DNA of 64,000 nucleotides, taken from assembly GCF_963576675.1 (NCBI RefSeq), contig NC_088918.1:65931001-65995000 (forward strand). The letters run 5' to 3'. Source of the stretch: Euphorbia lathyris. Its lineage: Eukaryota; Streptophyta; Magnoliopsida; Malpighiales; Euphorbiaceae. The translations under genes were made by a program, and so were the position numbers. Below are positions 36,487 to 48,544 of the stretch, one piece after another. Numbering within the stretch: the stretch's first letter is position 1; each line of letters opens with the position of its first letter. The notes beneath the pieces are model-generated. The model ran no database searches. It was not told where the DNA came from and saw only the letters and a program-made list of their open reading frames with translations.

Positions 36487-36989
36487 TCTAACACCCTATA
36501 CGTATAAATTTTTTTTTAAAACTAAGCTATTCATTAGATAAAAGCATATATTAACAACTTATACTCGTAGGCATATCAAACATATACACGTTAATATATA
36601 CATATATATATCCTTATACATACAGTTTACAAACTTATATAGTCCAAAAGTTTACTTATTCTACATGTTTATAATGAGAGGAGAGAGTGTGAGACGGAAC
36701 CCAGAAGCCCGACCTTTCATCCATGGAATCTACAGTTCTTTAAGCGTCTAAAGTCCAGTCTAACCTTCACTTCAACTAGTTGGAAAATTTAGCGATTTAT
36801 ATGAGTTGCAACTCAGTGAATATAAACAATCAATGAATACCAATCACACACAATCACGTAAACAAAGTCTCTCACCCAAGTCATACAAATGCAAATGAAT
36901 GAACCGTTTTATTAATGTTGTGACACTACCAGCCAGTCAATACCCGGGATCAAATAACAGGTAACAGGTATAACATAATCTTGTTTCGG

Positions 36990-37300
36990 TCCATGTAATC
37001 AAGTAGTCCACGTATTGGCTGTATAGGTCCAAGTAGTCCAAATATTGACCGTATAGGTCCAAGTAGTCCATATAAATTCAAGTAGTCATAACAGTGACTG
37101 AACTGGTATGTTACAACGTCATCCATTTATGTTTCATGCAATCGTGTACATATGTTCTATATCAATGAAATCACATTTAACATACACACATACTCCTCAT
37201 TCCAATCCAACTATCACAAATAATATTCAACACGTATCACATTTAACATATACACATACTCATTTAAATCCAACTATCATAAATAATGTTCAACATGTAT
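36990..37300. repeat. Short tandem repeats inside the solo LTR
   Basis: A unit of about 35 bases with tataggtccaagtagtcca occurs about three times (36990-37090). Then a 66-base unit beginning tcacatttaacata occurs twice (37171 and 37237). The copies are diverged. Confidence 0.7.
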
Positions 37301-38647
37301 CAATTCATATCTATTCAAGTTAATTACAACAATTCACATCAATATGTATCCAATCAAACACCACAATTTTCAAATCACAAACACAATTAAAAATTAACTT
37401 CACATCATGTTTATACTCACTTCTAAGCCGCTAATTTTCTCGATGACGACTTGTACCCTCCTCCGGAATATCTTCAATATTACGAGCACCTATAATATAA
37501 TTTAGCATATGATTAAATATAATTTACACCCTCTTTAAACCCAAAAACTATTTACTTATTACTTTTTATTTTCCATTTCATTACACTTGTTTCCACCAAA
37601 TGATATTTGTACCTATACTAGTATGACCTCTTAACCTTAAAAGCTTTATAACTCCTCTTTCACTTATCTTAATGAACTAATTATAATTTTATTTTATCCT
37701 AGACTCATATATTCATATCATACTAAAGTTTTATAGAATGTCCAAATATACATAATTTATTACAACATTTCTCTTTAGGTCTTGTTTTAATCACAATTTG
37801 CCTGTACCAATTCCACGAAATCACTCATAACTCAAAAGATATAACTCCAAATGGTCTGATTCCTTTTTTTACTTAAACTAGACAAATAGGAGTATACTAT
37901 ATCCAAAATTCAGAATTTTCTAAGCTCTGTACAATTTATAACCGAATTTATAATCTGACCCTATGTCAACACATAGGCAACATAGCACATATGAACTTCT
38001 TTCCTATTTATATCTTAACATACAAATACAATAGGGTCAATTACATGAATATTATAACTAAGTACAAAATTACAACTAAGTCAAATCACCAAACTTAATT
38101 CTTAATTTGTCATTATTCTCTATATATTATGATTTTACACTATAATTTAAACATTGTAGACTCCAATTCATAAATCATAAACCCTAAAAAATATATTCTA
38201 GACTTTTAATTTATAAATTCTAATCCTTAAAATATATTAAAAGTACTGAATTTACTAGTTTGACATAATTCAAAATTATAACTTGACATAGTTGTAAATA
38301 GTTGTTAGAATATGAATTTCTGTGTAATTTTCCCAATACAATACCAACCAAACTTTCCAGATCACTAATTAAGACATATATGAATATTTCCTATTTTTAA
38401 CACCTCTCCAAATGAAGTCTTTAAAGGCTTCAAAAACATACCATAAGAACAGCTTCATGTATAAGATTCAACTTAGAGCTAGTCTAAGAGATTATACCTT
38501 ATCTCCTAAAATAATTAACCAAATTGCATGCAACAAATTTTGGGGTTTACCTAAGACATAGAATAAAAAATTTCCCTTCTTCAACTTCCTCCAAATCAGC
38601 TTCCAAAATTATGAAATAATTTGTGCAAGGTGGTGTATAAACATACA

Positions 38648-38697
38648 TTGCTCTTCTTCTTCTTCTCATTCTTCTTCTTCTTCTTCTCTTTTTCTTC
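38648..38697. repeat. TTC-rich microsatellite
   Basis: Runs of CTT/TTC with small interruptions, inside the solo LTR. Confidence 0.85.
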
Positions 38698-39176
38698 ACT
38701 TTCTCATTCTTAAAGGTGTTTCTCTCTCTAAATTTTCTGGAGAATTTGAGATGAATGACTCACCTAATCTTTCCACAAGATTATCTTAAGGGTTTGGATA
38801 CAATTCCTTATTTACCCATGAGTTTATACTCTTATTACCACTATTCTTGTTCTTATCATTATTATTATTATTATGATGATTATTGTTAATAATAATAATT
38901 TTGATCTGAAATTGTATGATATATTATTTAGATTACAATTTTAACAAATTACATTTAAATCCATATACTTTTAAGATCATTCAATTCAGTCCCTATACTT
39001 TAAAACACACTTACACATCTATTTCATATACTTTCACTTATCCTAATATTATTATCTATATGTATTCAATGACATAATGCCATGTAAAATACAAATATTA
39101 TTTTCTAATGTCCCTAATAATGTCATGTAATGCATATGTCTATATGAAATGAAATGCATAAAATTGAGATGTTACA

Positions 39177-40026
39177 TCTTCAGTCAATGCTGATTCATGA
39201 AGATCAAATAAAGACAGTGAAATTGTTTTTGTACGAGGAGCGGGAGATCGACTATTCCTAGTGCCAGACTCAGAAAATAAAGATAAGTACACGAAAAGGG
39301 ATGAAAGACAGGACAAGACCGGCAGCTATTGGGTCTCCCCATCTCTCTTAAACTTCCCCCGATCTTCGGCCCAGACTGTATGAGACAGAAACTCATCTCA
39401 TATACGGTTCGGAGGCCGAGCCCCACCCCAGCAGTAATGGTGCGACTTAGGCCAACTAACACCAAGCAGATACAGTTCACTCAACGATTGCTTTGGGTTT
39501 CAAACTCCATATTGGGAAGGAGCGTTGTTGTTTGTGAGGTATCGATCGTTTACATGGACTCACTTTTCATTTCATCTGTGGGAATTTTATGATCTATAAA
39601 CCGTCCCTAACGAACGACCGGCTCATGTTTGAGCATAATGAATCACTTAGTGCCGACCTCTTGCTAATAAACTATCCGACCTCATATGAGAATGGAAAAC
39701 TGGAGCTTTTTCTGCATCGGTGGATGAAGGATCACGAACATAATAATTTCTAGTTGACCATGTTCCCAGAAAAAAGATACTTTCGAGAAAGAACGAGCAC
39801 GACTGAAGTGGCTATACATACAAATCTATTTACGGGTCTATATGCTTCAATTGGAACTGGAAGTTCCAGAACAGACTGCTGGTATACCATCATAATGAAA
39901 CTGCCTTTTATTTTTTTTATTCGGATGGGATTTATGTTGGCTTCGTTAGGAGGCTCACGTAGTTTGTTACGTAAGGATAAATTGCATTGGCATCGAGAAA
40001 GTTCCGTGGATTTTGTAATTACATAA
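39177..40026 (+). pseudogene. ccmFC: Mitochondrial ccmFC fragment in the nucleus (intron end plus exon 2)
   Basis: Part of a mitochondrial cytochrome c maturation gene (haem lyase subunit) moved to the nucleus. From 39177 to about 39463 it is the 3' part of the ccmFC group II intron. Exon 2 starts near 39464 (KQIQFTQRL) and ends at the stop at 40024. Indels near 39490-39530 break the frame. An in-frame TAG near 39749 stands where the mitochondrial protein has Trp. The last 90 codons (from MFPEKRYFRERTSTTEVAIH) remain open. There is no exon 1 and no import signal, so it is a relic. It stops about 125 bp before the DEX1 TATA box. Confidence 0.85.
39374..39410 (+). ncRNA. Group II intron domain V relic (ccmFC intron)
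   Basis: A hairpin with 5' arm gactgtatgaga and 3' arm tctcatatacggttc matches the conserved domain V of plant mitochondrial group II introns. The domain VI region and the exon border follow within about 55 bases. It is non-functional in the nucleus. Confidence 0.75.
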
Positions 40027-40483
40027 AAGGAGTCAAGTAGTGATTGCGGCGCGTTTAGGCCGACATGCAGGCTTGTGATAGAAAAAAACAAAAAAAACAA
40101 AGTAAATATGGGTGTTGGTGGTGCAATACCGCAATGTACCCCAATCACCATATATAGAGAGTTACCTAAAAGTTGGGTGAGTTTGTAGTAATTTCCCCTA
40201 ATGTGAGACGGGAAAAAAATGGAATTGAAATCGTAGCATACGGTGTGTCGTTTGTGCTCAAGAAATGTCTTCGTCTCTGACTGTGTGTGTGTTCATCCAC
40301 TCCAGCTCCAAACTCCAAATGCAAAATTTCAGAAATACGACATAGACAGATCCACACAAATAGAACCCTGTCAGGGTTTATCATCTCCTTCCTAATTCCT
40401 GCTTTTCACTATTCAACTAACCACAACAATCGTCTTCATCTTGCTCCAATACTTAACCTCATTCTCATTCTGCACAAGATCAC
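40027..40483 (+). promoter_or_regulatory. DEX1 promoter region and 5' leader
   Basis: TATATAG in ccatatatagag (about 40149-40155) is the likely TATA box, about 330 bp before the ATG. The leader is rich in C and A and has no ATG in strong context just before the start. The mitochondrial fragment ends at 40026, so the upstream promoter part is either short or lies in foreign DNA. Confidence 0.5.
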
Positions 40484-43400
40484 ATGAAATCCTCTGCGAC
40501 GACTTGGGGTTTCTTGATTTCTTTGCTTTTGGCCGCTTCTTTATGTCCTGTTCATGGGCAGGAATCTGAGACGAATAAATTTCGGGAGCGGACTGCGACC
40601 GACGATGCCATTGGGCATATTGAAATGTGAGTTCACTTCCCCTTTCGATCTCCATTTTAATTGATTGGGCATTGATTCTAGCGGGTTGGAGGGAAATTTT
40701 CAAATTTTTGCTGAAAATATTGTTCTAGTTTAGGATACTGGTGTCTTTGGATGATGTTATGTTTGTGGATGTTGGTGTGTAGAGACGAGGATGCATTATT
40801 GAATACGCAGTGCCCTAAAAATTTGGAGCTGAGATGGCAGACGGAAGTTAGCTCTAGCATTTATGCTTCTCCTTTGATCGCTGATATTAACAGGTAATGC
40901 GCAGATATTCTCATTTGTTTCTTTGTAGCATTTTCTGTTATTGTTAGTCTATGGATTTTAGCTTTCCTTTAGGTCGTTTACTGGATGTATATGTACTTAA
41001 TAACTATATTTTTGGTTTATTTTAGTGATGGAAAGCTTGATATAGTAGTTCCTTCTTTCGTTCACTACCTTGAAGTTTTAGAAGGTTCTGATGGAGACAA
41101 AATGCCCGGTAATTATTATCTTCTATTTTAACAGGCTCTCTCAATGATTTTCTGTTTGAATTGAATTAATTACATTCATGATTCACTGATATTTATGTAG
41201 AGATAGTTAATAAACTGGATATTTGATAATCAAGCTTTAGAGATTGCTTTTATTGATTTTGGTTTTCCAAGCCAAACTGCTGTACATGCTTGTCGAATAA
41301 TATATCAGGTTGGCCTGCTTTCCACCAGTCAACAGTGCATGCCAGTCCTCTCCTTTATGATATTGACAAAGATGGAGTAAGAGAAATAGCTATGGCTACC
41401 TACAACGGTGAAGTTCTCTTTTTCAGGTAATTGAGAAGAATTTATATTATTCTGCTGATTTTTGTTATTAAACTGTAAGGGATTGACTTTGATGTTCCTA
41501 AACTCACACCTTTAGATCTGACATTGATTTTAGGGTGTCAGGCTACATGATGACAGAGAAATTGGTGGTACCTCGCAGGAAGATTAAAAAAGATTGGTAT
41601 GTTGGTTTGAATCCTGACCCTGTGGATCGATCTCATCCTGACGTTCATGATGACCAAATTATCTTGGAGGCTGCTGAGAGGATATCAGCATCTCGTAAGT
41701 TCAACTTCTGCACAATGCAAACTTTTTGTACCTCACACCAATCACCATTTCTGCTAATTTATATTGTACTTATTGTGGCTTTCATCTTTCACTTGAATGA
41801 ACTACTTGACTGTTGCCCAAAATACTAAATTTCTAGAAGCTGTCTTTAATAGGTTAAATAGTCTTTGTTTTTTTATTAGTTTCAAGTATGCTTAAGCACA
41901 GCGCTCATCCTGTCTTGATGGTGACAGAATTGATGTTAAAAAATAAGCTACTGTCTGGAGTTTGTAATCCTTATATTTAACTAAATCAACTACTAGAGCC
42001 TAGGTGGAGTTTCAATTGGATGTATACTGCGCCCTTCTACCAATTGTGCCTATTGCAGGCATGGTCAGTTAATATAATTGCCAAATTATATGTTTCTCTG
42101 CTATAACTTTGAATAGAATTTGAAAATTTGTTTTCTAATTATGTATCATTGCAAAAGTTGGATGTCTTTTACAAGAATTGAGCATATCACCAAAGGTTGG
42201 CCATTTTGCAGAAGAAGCTCAAAGTACGCATGGAAGTATACCACCAACAAACAATTCAGTTTCTGAATCAAAAGAAAGTCACCTTGTACCAAATTTATCC
42301 ATTCCTGTGAATGAAACGAACCTGAACGAGCTCCAAACTGACCCACTCATCACACTGCCCACAAGTGCGAATGATTCTCCGATGAGTACTGGGTCAGTTG
42401 GAACCAATGATACTGAGAATGTAAAAATTACTGGGTCAGATGGAAACAGTAGTGCAGAGGATAGGAAGATTATTGGGACAGATGGAATAGAAAATGCTGA
42501 GAATGTAAAAATTACTGGGTCAGATGGAAACAGTGGTGCAGAGGATAGGAAGATTATTGGGACAGATGGAATAGAAAATGCTGAGAATGGGAAAACTACC
42601 GGGTTAGATGGGATTGATAACACTGTGACAGGTACAAATACTGGAAGGCGACTGCTACAAGATGACCATTCCAAGAGTTCCCAGGAAGGTAGGTCAGAGT
42701 CCACGGAGAATAATAATGAGGATGTCCAAAAAGCAACTGTGGAGAATGATCAAGGTTTGGAAGCAGATGCAGATTCTTCTTTTGAGTTATTCCGCGATAA
42801 TGATGAACTTGCTGATGAGTATAACTACGACTACGATGATTATGTTGATGAATCCTTGTGGGGCGATGAGGAGTGGACTGAAGAGAAGCATGAGAATTTG
42901 GCGGATTATGTTAATGTTGATTCACATATCTTGTGCACACCTGTGAGTATATACCATATAAACAGATGAAATCTCTTGATAAATGGCACCAAGATGAAAA
43001 TTTGTTTTCTCATTTTTCTCCAGGTCATAGCAGACATTGATAATGATGGGGTAGTAGAAATGGTTGTTGCAGTTTCATACTTCTTTGATCATGAGTGAGT
43101 TTCTCAAATGGTTCACCATGACATAAATTTGCTGCTTTGAGTGTTTTTATTCTTTTCCTCCCTAAATGACCCTGGGAAGCATCAGATGTGCTGTGCTTTG
43201 CCTTGGAATTGATACTAGGGCAAATGTTTGTTGCAAAGTGTAAGACTAATGTTTATATTTTTTATTTATTTAACAACTAACAGGTATTATGACAATCCAG
43301 AACATTTAAAAGAATTGGGTGGCATAGATATTGGGAAATATGTTGGTGGTTCTGTTGTTGTATTTAACCTTGATACAAAGCAAGTTAAGTGGACCAAAGA

Positions 43401-46400
43401 ATTGGATCAAAGCACAGATACTGGAAACTATCGAGCCTATATATATTCTTCTCCCACAGTGGCTGATTTAGACGGTGATGGAAATTTGGACATTCTTGTT
43501 GGTACTTCATTTGGCTTGTTCTATGTCCTGGATCATCATGGTAACATCTTAACTTGCATTTATTTCTTTTTCCCCTGCCCCTTTATAAAATGCTATCTGT
43601 CATATTTAAAGCTGCTTTAAGTTTTAAATGCCAATAATTGTAACAAATGTCTTCAATAGTTATATTTTTTCATCTTTATATCTGCTTGGAAATGACTGCA
43701 CTTGTTGAGTCATCATATTATAATATCATGCTTTGAGTTGCAACTATTCCTATTTTGTCCGTGCATTTTCTCTTTTCTGGGCTACTTTTGTTCATTTTCT
43801 CTTTTATTATGTACTCTGCATTTCTTTTCTCCTTAGTCATATTGAGTGGCCCGCTGTACTTGGAAAATGAAGAGAATAAGCTATTCTGTTACTATGGAAA
43901 AGATGGAAAAAAATTTGGCCCATTTTTTACTGAATTTAATTTATCCTAAGGACTTTGAAAAACACTTGAAAGTCTGGGAGGGAATGGTTGAAAAAGGTAA
44001 TACTACAGACCCTAGGTCCTTTAGAAGTTCTAGCTCTGAATGACGTAAGTAGGAAAAGACTTCTGTAACTGAACTCAACTAGACGGGGAATGGAAAATAA
44101 TCGAATGCAGGGACATAATGGGACTATTAGGGAGCCAAAATTTGAAGTCTAGTAGTACTGATGATAGTCAATAAAAATTTGTATAGTACATTTTTTTTAA
44201 AAGGCAATTTGTATGGTACATTAAACAGTGAATAATATACACATTTCATATTTAAATAAATTTTACATACATCTTTGTCGGCCATAATCTATTAAAATCG
44301 ACAATCAAGTTAAAATATTATCTTTAAATTGATTCAGTGAGGTTTTCTTCAATATGTATGAATAGAAGTTATGAAAAAAAGCTTTGGGTAGCATATATAA
44401 GAAATAAAATGAAAAAATATAATTACTTGGAGTTGGTATGAGAATTTATTTTGAAATTTCATACATGAACTGAACTGCTTTATACATTATTAGTTACTAC
44501 AAAAAAAAAAAAATCAGTTGAAAGAACTTATTTATTCTTTTCTTGGAAAAATGAAAAAGGAGACCTCAGTATTGTGGGCTAGTGGATGAGGACCAACAGG
44601 GTGCAAACAATGCATGCAAGAAATAAAAAAGAGAAGAATGTTTTTCACCTCTGGGCCCAACTGAGTTCTGTTAATTATAATATGCGTAGGCTACTTAATT
44701 TTAATTCTCCAGCAGAAACTGGGGGCTAAATTTTGTTTTCTCATCCAGGAAATGTTAGACAAAATTTTCCTCTTGAGATGGCTGAAATTCAAGGATCCGT
44801 AGTTGCAGCTGATATCAATGATGATGGCAAAATAGAATTAGTGACAACTGATACACATGGAAATGTGGCTGCATGGACTTCACAAGGAAAGGAAATTTGG
44901 GAGAGGCATCTCAAAAGTCTTGTTTCCCAGGTCAGTTGCAATCTCAGTTTCTCTGAGCATTATATCTTTGATACCTATACAGTTTCAGACTACATTACAA
45001 CCAATTATGTTTCATAGTCATTCCTCCATTTTGAGTGGTTTTCTGACCTATAATAATTGCTGTAGTAGAACTTCTTTTGAATCTAAACTCTTGCAGCTAT
45101 TAAAAAAATAGGAACATGTCACCTGATTTTTGTTGACCTAAACTCTACTGTATTAAGAAATGAATTGGAAGCTGTGATTCATTTTTCAAAAATGGAGTTT
45201 GATACAAGATTTGGAGTCCACTTTTCTAGTAAATTAGTAAAAATTGTGAATAAGTGGATTCTGTAAATGGCTAGTCAATTTTACCTTGATTTCTTTTATT
45301 AGTCATGATCAGAACTGCCCTGGTTGTTAGTTCTTATCCTTCAATATATATAGGGATAAGGTCTATATTTAATTAAACTGATGAGTACCTTTCCTAGCTA
45401 GTAATGTAATATTTAATTTGCTGAAGTTGAGGATAATATGTAATATCTCCATCCTTTTCCATTCACAGATTGTATTGGTTTGCTTTGTTGACTGGTGTAA
45501 CATCACATTTTACACCCTTCGCGCAACGTGCAATCAAGAATGCCATTTTCTCGTTATATACAGAGGATTACTTGGAGGGCGAGCCTTGGCGCAACGGTAA
45601 ACGTTGTTGCGTGTGTCCGAGAGGTCACGGGTTCGAGTCTTAGGAGCGGCCTCTTGCCAAAATATTGGCAGGGGAAGGCTTGCCCCCAGTACACCCTTGT
45701 GGTGGGACCCCTCCCCGGACCCTCGCTTAGCGGGGACGCGTAGTGCACCGGGCCGCCCTTTTATATAGAGGATTACTTATGTAGCTTAAAACTTTGCATG
45801 GTTATGGTAACATCACATTTTAGTTGAAAAATTGTATTTCAAAAGAGTGATAGAATAGACATCATCATGTTTTTCAGGGCCCATCAGTTGGCGATGTGGA
45901 TGGGGATGGTCGTACTGATGTTGTAGTCCCTACTCTTTCTGGGAATATATATGTTCTGAGTGGCAAGGATGGCTCGGACGTTCGACCGTACCCATACAGA
46001 ACTCATGGGAGAGTTATGAATCAAGTTCTCCTTGTTGATTTAAGTAAACGTGGGGAGAAAAGCAAGGGACTCAGCCTTGTAACAACTTCATTTGATGGAT
46101 ACTTGTACCTTATAGATGGGCCTACATCTTGCGCTGATGTTGTTGATATTGGTGAAACTTCGTAAGTTATATCGTATGGGTTTTGTGATTTTACTGCTGG
46201 TTCCTTGTATTTGTGTAATTAATCTTAACTGTATTTCTTAAATACAGATATAGCATGGTCTTAGCAGACAATGTTGATGGAGGAGATGACCTTGACCTTG
46301 TTGTCACAACAATGAATGGCAATGTCTTTTGCTTCTCGACTCCTGTTCCGCATCATCCCCTTAAGGCAGGATACATTCCGATCCTATCTACAGCCTGTTT

Positions 46401-47024
46401 CCTAACACATCTCTCCTTGTGTTTAAAACATATTATCTGTGGATTTTCAGGCGTGGAGATCAGCTAATCAAGGAAGAAATAATGTTGCAAACAGATTCAA
46501 CCGTGAGGGGGTCTACGTTACACCTTCATCAAGAGCCTTTCGTGACGAGGAGGGGAAGAATTTCTGGGTGGAAATTGAGATTGTAGATAAATACAGATAC
46601 CCGTCTGGTTCTCAGGCACCTTATAAAGTCACTGTAAGTGCCTTCTTCTCATTCATTGTTATATTTTCCAAAAACCAATCTAATTTCCATTATTGCGAAA
46701 ATGCAGACAACCCTGTTAGTTCCAGGTAATTACCAAGGCGAGAGAAGAATAAAGCACAATCAAACCTTTGATAGTCCAGGAAAATACCGAATCAAACTTC
46801 CAACGGTTAGTGTAAGGACAACAGGAACTGTTTTAGTGGAGATGGTTGATAGGAATGGAGTTTATTTCTCGGATGAGTTCTCACTTACATTCCATATGTA
46901 TTATTATAAATTACTCAAGTGGCTTCTCGTACTCCCAATGCTTGGGATGTTTGGTGTGCTAGTCATAATGAGGCCGCAAGAGGCCATGCCATTGCCGTCT
47001 TTTTCACGGAACACAGACCTGTGA
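40484..47024 (+). CDS. DEX1: DEX1 (DEFECTIVE IN EXINE FORMATION 1), membrane-anchored beta-propeller-type protein
   Basis: Needed for primexine and pollen-wall patterning in Arabidopsis. I read 13 exons: 40484-40626, 40783-40893, 41026-41108, 41309-41426, 41534-41694, 42176-42942, 43024-43094, 43284-43540, 44749-44930, 45878-46161, 46248-46365, 46451-46633 and 46707-47024. Together they give 931 codons (Arabidopsis about 896) with no stop. A signal peptide (residues 1-25) is followed by repeated calcium-binding-like FG-GAP loops: [73 protein letters not shown]-terminal hydrophobic segment ([20 protein letters not shown]) and the short tail [11 protein letters not shown] are as in homologues. 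Exon 6 is long, acidic and repetitive. The intron at 46366 starts with GC. Confidence 0.95.
42421..42600 (+). repeat. In-frame 84-bp minisatellite in DEX1 exon 6
   Basis: Units at 42421-42504 and 42505-42588 are nearly identical and encode 28 residues each ([10 protein letters not shown]...[12 protein letters not shown]). A third, partial unit follows (about 42589-42620), and the region before ([11 protein letters not shown]) looks like a decayed one. It lies in the acidic, presumably disordered and extracytoplasmic insert. Confidence 0.9.
45574..45762 (+). mobile_element. Au-family SINE in DEX1 intron 9
   Basis: It starts GGAGGGCGAGCCTTGGCGC, has the B box GGGTTCGAGTC and ends GGGCCGCCCTTT. 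A 17-base duplication with one mismatch flanks it (45557-45573 tatacagaggattactt, 45763-45779). It is in the same orientation as the gene and belongs to the same family as the copy at 9021-9246. Confidence 0.92.
46366..46450 (+). other. GC-AG intron of DEX1
   Basis: Exon 11 ends CTTAAG/GCAGGA and exon 12 starts ttttcag/GCGTGG. Family alignment (HHPLKAWRS) requires this junction and no GT near the donor keeps the frame. Confidence 0.8.
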
Positions 47025-48205
47025 TGCCAAATTGAGTGAAGGTGAAAAGATAGATAGAGGCGGCTAAGGTCATGAGCTTCCGGTGGTAAAAATGGTTGGA
47101 CCTCAGGAGGAGCATCTGGTGGCCAGACAATGTGAAAACATCTACTACAGAATTTCATGTTGAAGTGTAAAAACTTGAGATGAGTAAATCTTATTATACC
47201 AAATTGGGGAAGATAAATTTTCTTTACCATTATCAGATTTTAGTTTCAAAAATCCTTTTATGAACAGTATAGGGACTCGTCATTATATTTTCTATAGCTA
47301 ACGAATTTTTGACTATGACCTCATGATTATGCATTTCCACTAGATTTATGTAAATGCTGATATAATCCAGAATTGCTCTATTGGTACTTTTTTTGTCATT
47401 AATCTTGGGATAATTTTAGAATTAGAATTTCAGACTGCCATTTTAAGATTAACTTTATGTTCAAATTCAGCATTCTTGAACCCTGAAAGAAAAAATAATA
47501 ATTTATTTTGGAATTAAGGATTAAATGGTTCTAAATTGACAGTCAATATCAATTTAGTCCAAATTTATCAACCCACTCCTTAAATTGGTAAACTTTAAGC
47601 TTTAAAAATGATTCTATTTGGCCAGTTTATCAAAATTTGCCAATTTGATGCTTAAAATTCTATTTGAATTTAATTGATTATGGTTACCAACTATAGATCC
47701 CGTTTTGACCCTTAATTCATTAATTTTGAGTTACTTGTTATGCTTATTCAGCTATGATAGCCACACAAATAAACAAAGGAGGCAAGTTTATGTAATTCTA
47801 CTATCCTAAGCTTGAAGCCTTACAATTTTTACGGGTGTCAAAATGAATTCTCATATTATAATCTTATAATCGTGTTATATAGACTATATAAATCCACATG
47901 ATTATATAGGATAAAAATACAACAAAAATGATAAATCTCGAATTGATTCGTGTCAAGCATATTATCTCTATAAACCTGATGCGAAATTTGAATCATACAT
48001 GGTTACCAATATGGTATAAGATTCTGACATGCCATAACAATTTATCTAATCCAATCCAATTCCAGAAAAAAGCACAGAAATAGAGTTGAATCCCTACTCA
48101 ACGTCTCCCACTTTTCAGGAAATAAACACACAAATCAGAAATTGAATTGAAGCATCTTGGTATCATAATATTTATTTTGACAAGGAAAGAAAGTAAAAAG
48201 GAAAG
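47025..48205. other. Spacer between DEX1 and the Mpo1-like gene
   Basis: The two genes converge here. It holds both 3' UTRs and AT-rich sequence with no transposon ends or RNA genes that I can support. Confidence 0.5.
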
Positions 48206-48544
48206 TTAAAATCCCTGCAAAACAGGTCTCTTGCCAAGCCTCTTGATCTCTCTATCCATTTGACCAGTAAGCATCAAACCAAACATCTTATAATCACATA
48301 AAAGAGACCAAATAGGATGTCCAAAAGTAGCAGGAACATTCCTTTCCACAAAAAAATGGCTATACCAAGCACAACCATACCCAACCAATGGCACTACCAA
48401 AACAAACCACCAATTGAAACACAACCCATATAACAACGTTATTATACTTGCTAATGTCCCCACAAAATGCCATCTTCTCGTTCCTGCTTTTGAGTGCTGG
48501 CTCACATAAAATGGCCAAAATTCATCAAAGTTCCTGAAATTCAT
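48206..48544 (-). CDS. Mpo1-like (DUF962/YGL010w) small membrane protein
   Basis: A 112-residue single-exon protein. The family includes yeast Mpo1, an ER Fe(II)-dependent dioxygenase in alpha-oxidation of 2-hydroxy fatty acids. The family His residues are present: His17 (SQHSK), His26 (RRWHFVGT), His63 (WYSHFFVERN) and His76 (FGHPIW). Hydrophobic segments lie at about 28-44 and 46-60. The end GKRPVLQGF matches short plant members as I recall them. The length fits the short plant form (about 110 residues) rather than the ~200-residue form, so the frame is probably complete. The start is the first ATG, preceded by a T-rich leader with a stop nearby. The biochemical role in plants is inferred from yeast. 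Confidence 0.88.
   Translation of the reverse strand: MNFRNFDEFWPFYVSQHSKAGTRRWHFVGTLASIITLLYGLCFNWWFVLVVPLVGYGCAWYSHFFVERNVPATFGHPIWSLLCDYKMFGLMLTGQMDREIKRLGKRPVLQGF

Larger units (their letters stand above)
36487..39176 (-). mobile_element. Solo LTR (gypsy-like ends), minus orientation
   Basis: Read on the minus strand it begins TGTAACATCTCAATTTTATG and ends GGGTGTTAGA, flanked by a 5-base duplication tcttc (36482-36486 and 39177-39181). No internal retroviral genes or second LTR are present, so 2690 bp of one LTR remain, as after LTR-LTR recombination. Start and end style fits plant gypsy (chromovirus) LTRs. The last base pair is TG...GA, not TG...CA, which I take as one mutation. Tandem repeats lie inside (36990-37090, 37170-37300). 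Confidence 0.75.

Noticed and set aside
36990..37300. Possible CRISPR-like repeat array
   Set aside because: Few, diverged, directly adjoining repeats in plant LTR sequence; no spacers of even size.
39329..39592. Short frames in the ccmFC region as separate genes
   Set aside because: They follow the group II intron end and exon 2 of mitochondrial ccmFC in broken frames.
42279..42704. Minus-strand open frame opposite DEX1 exon 6
   Set aside because: Shadow of the low-complexity repetitive exon; no family resemblance and no splice or promoter context.
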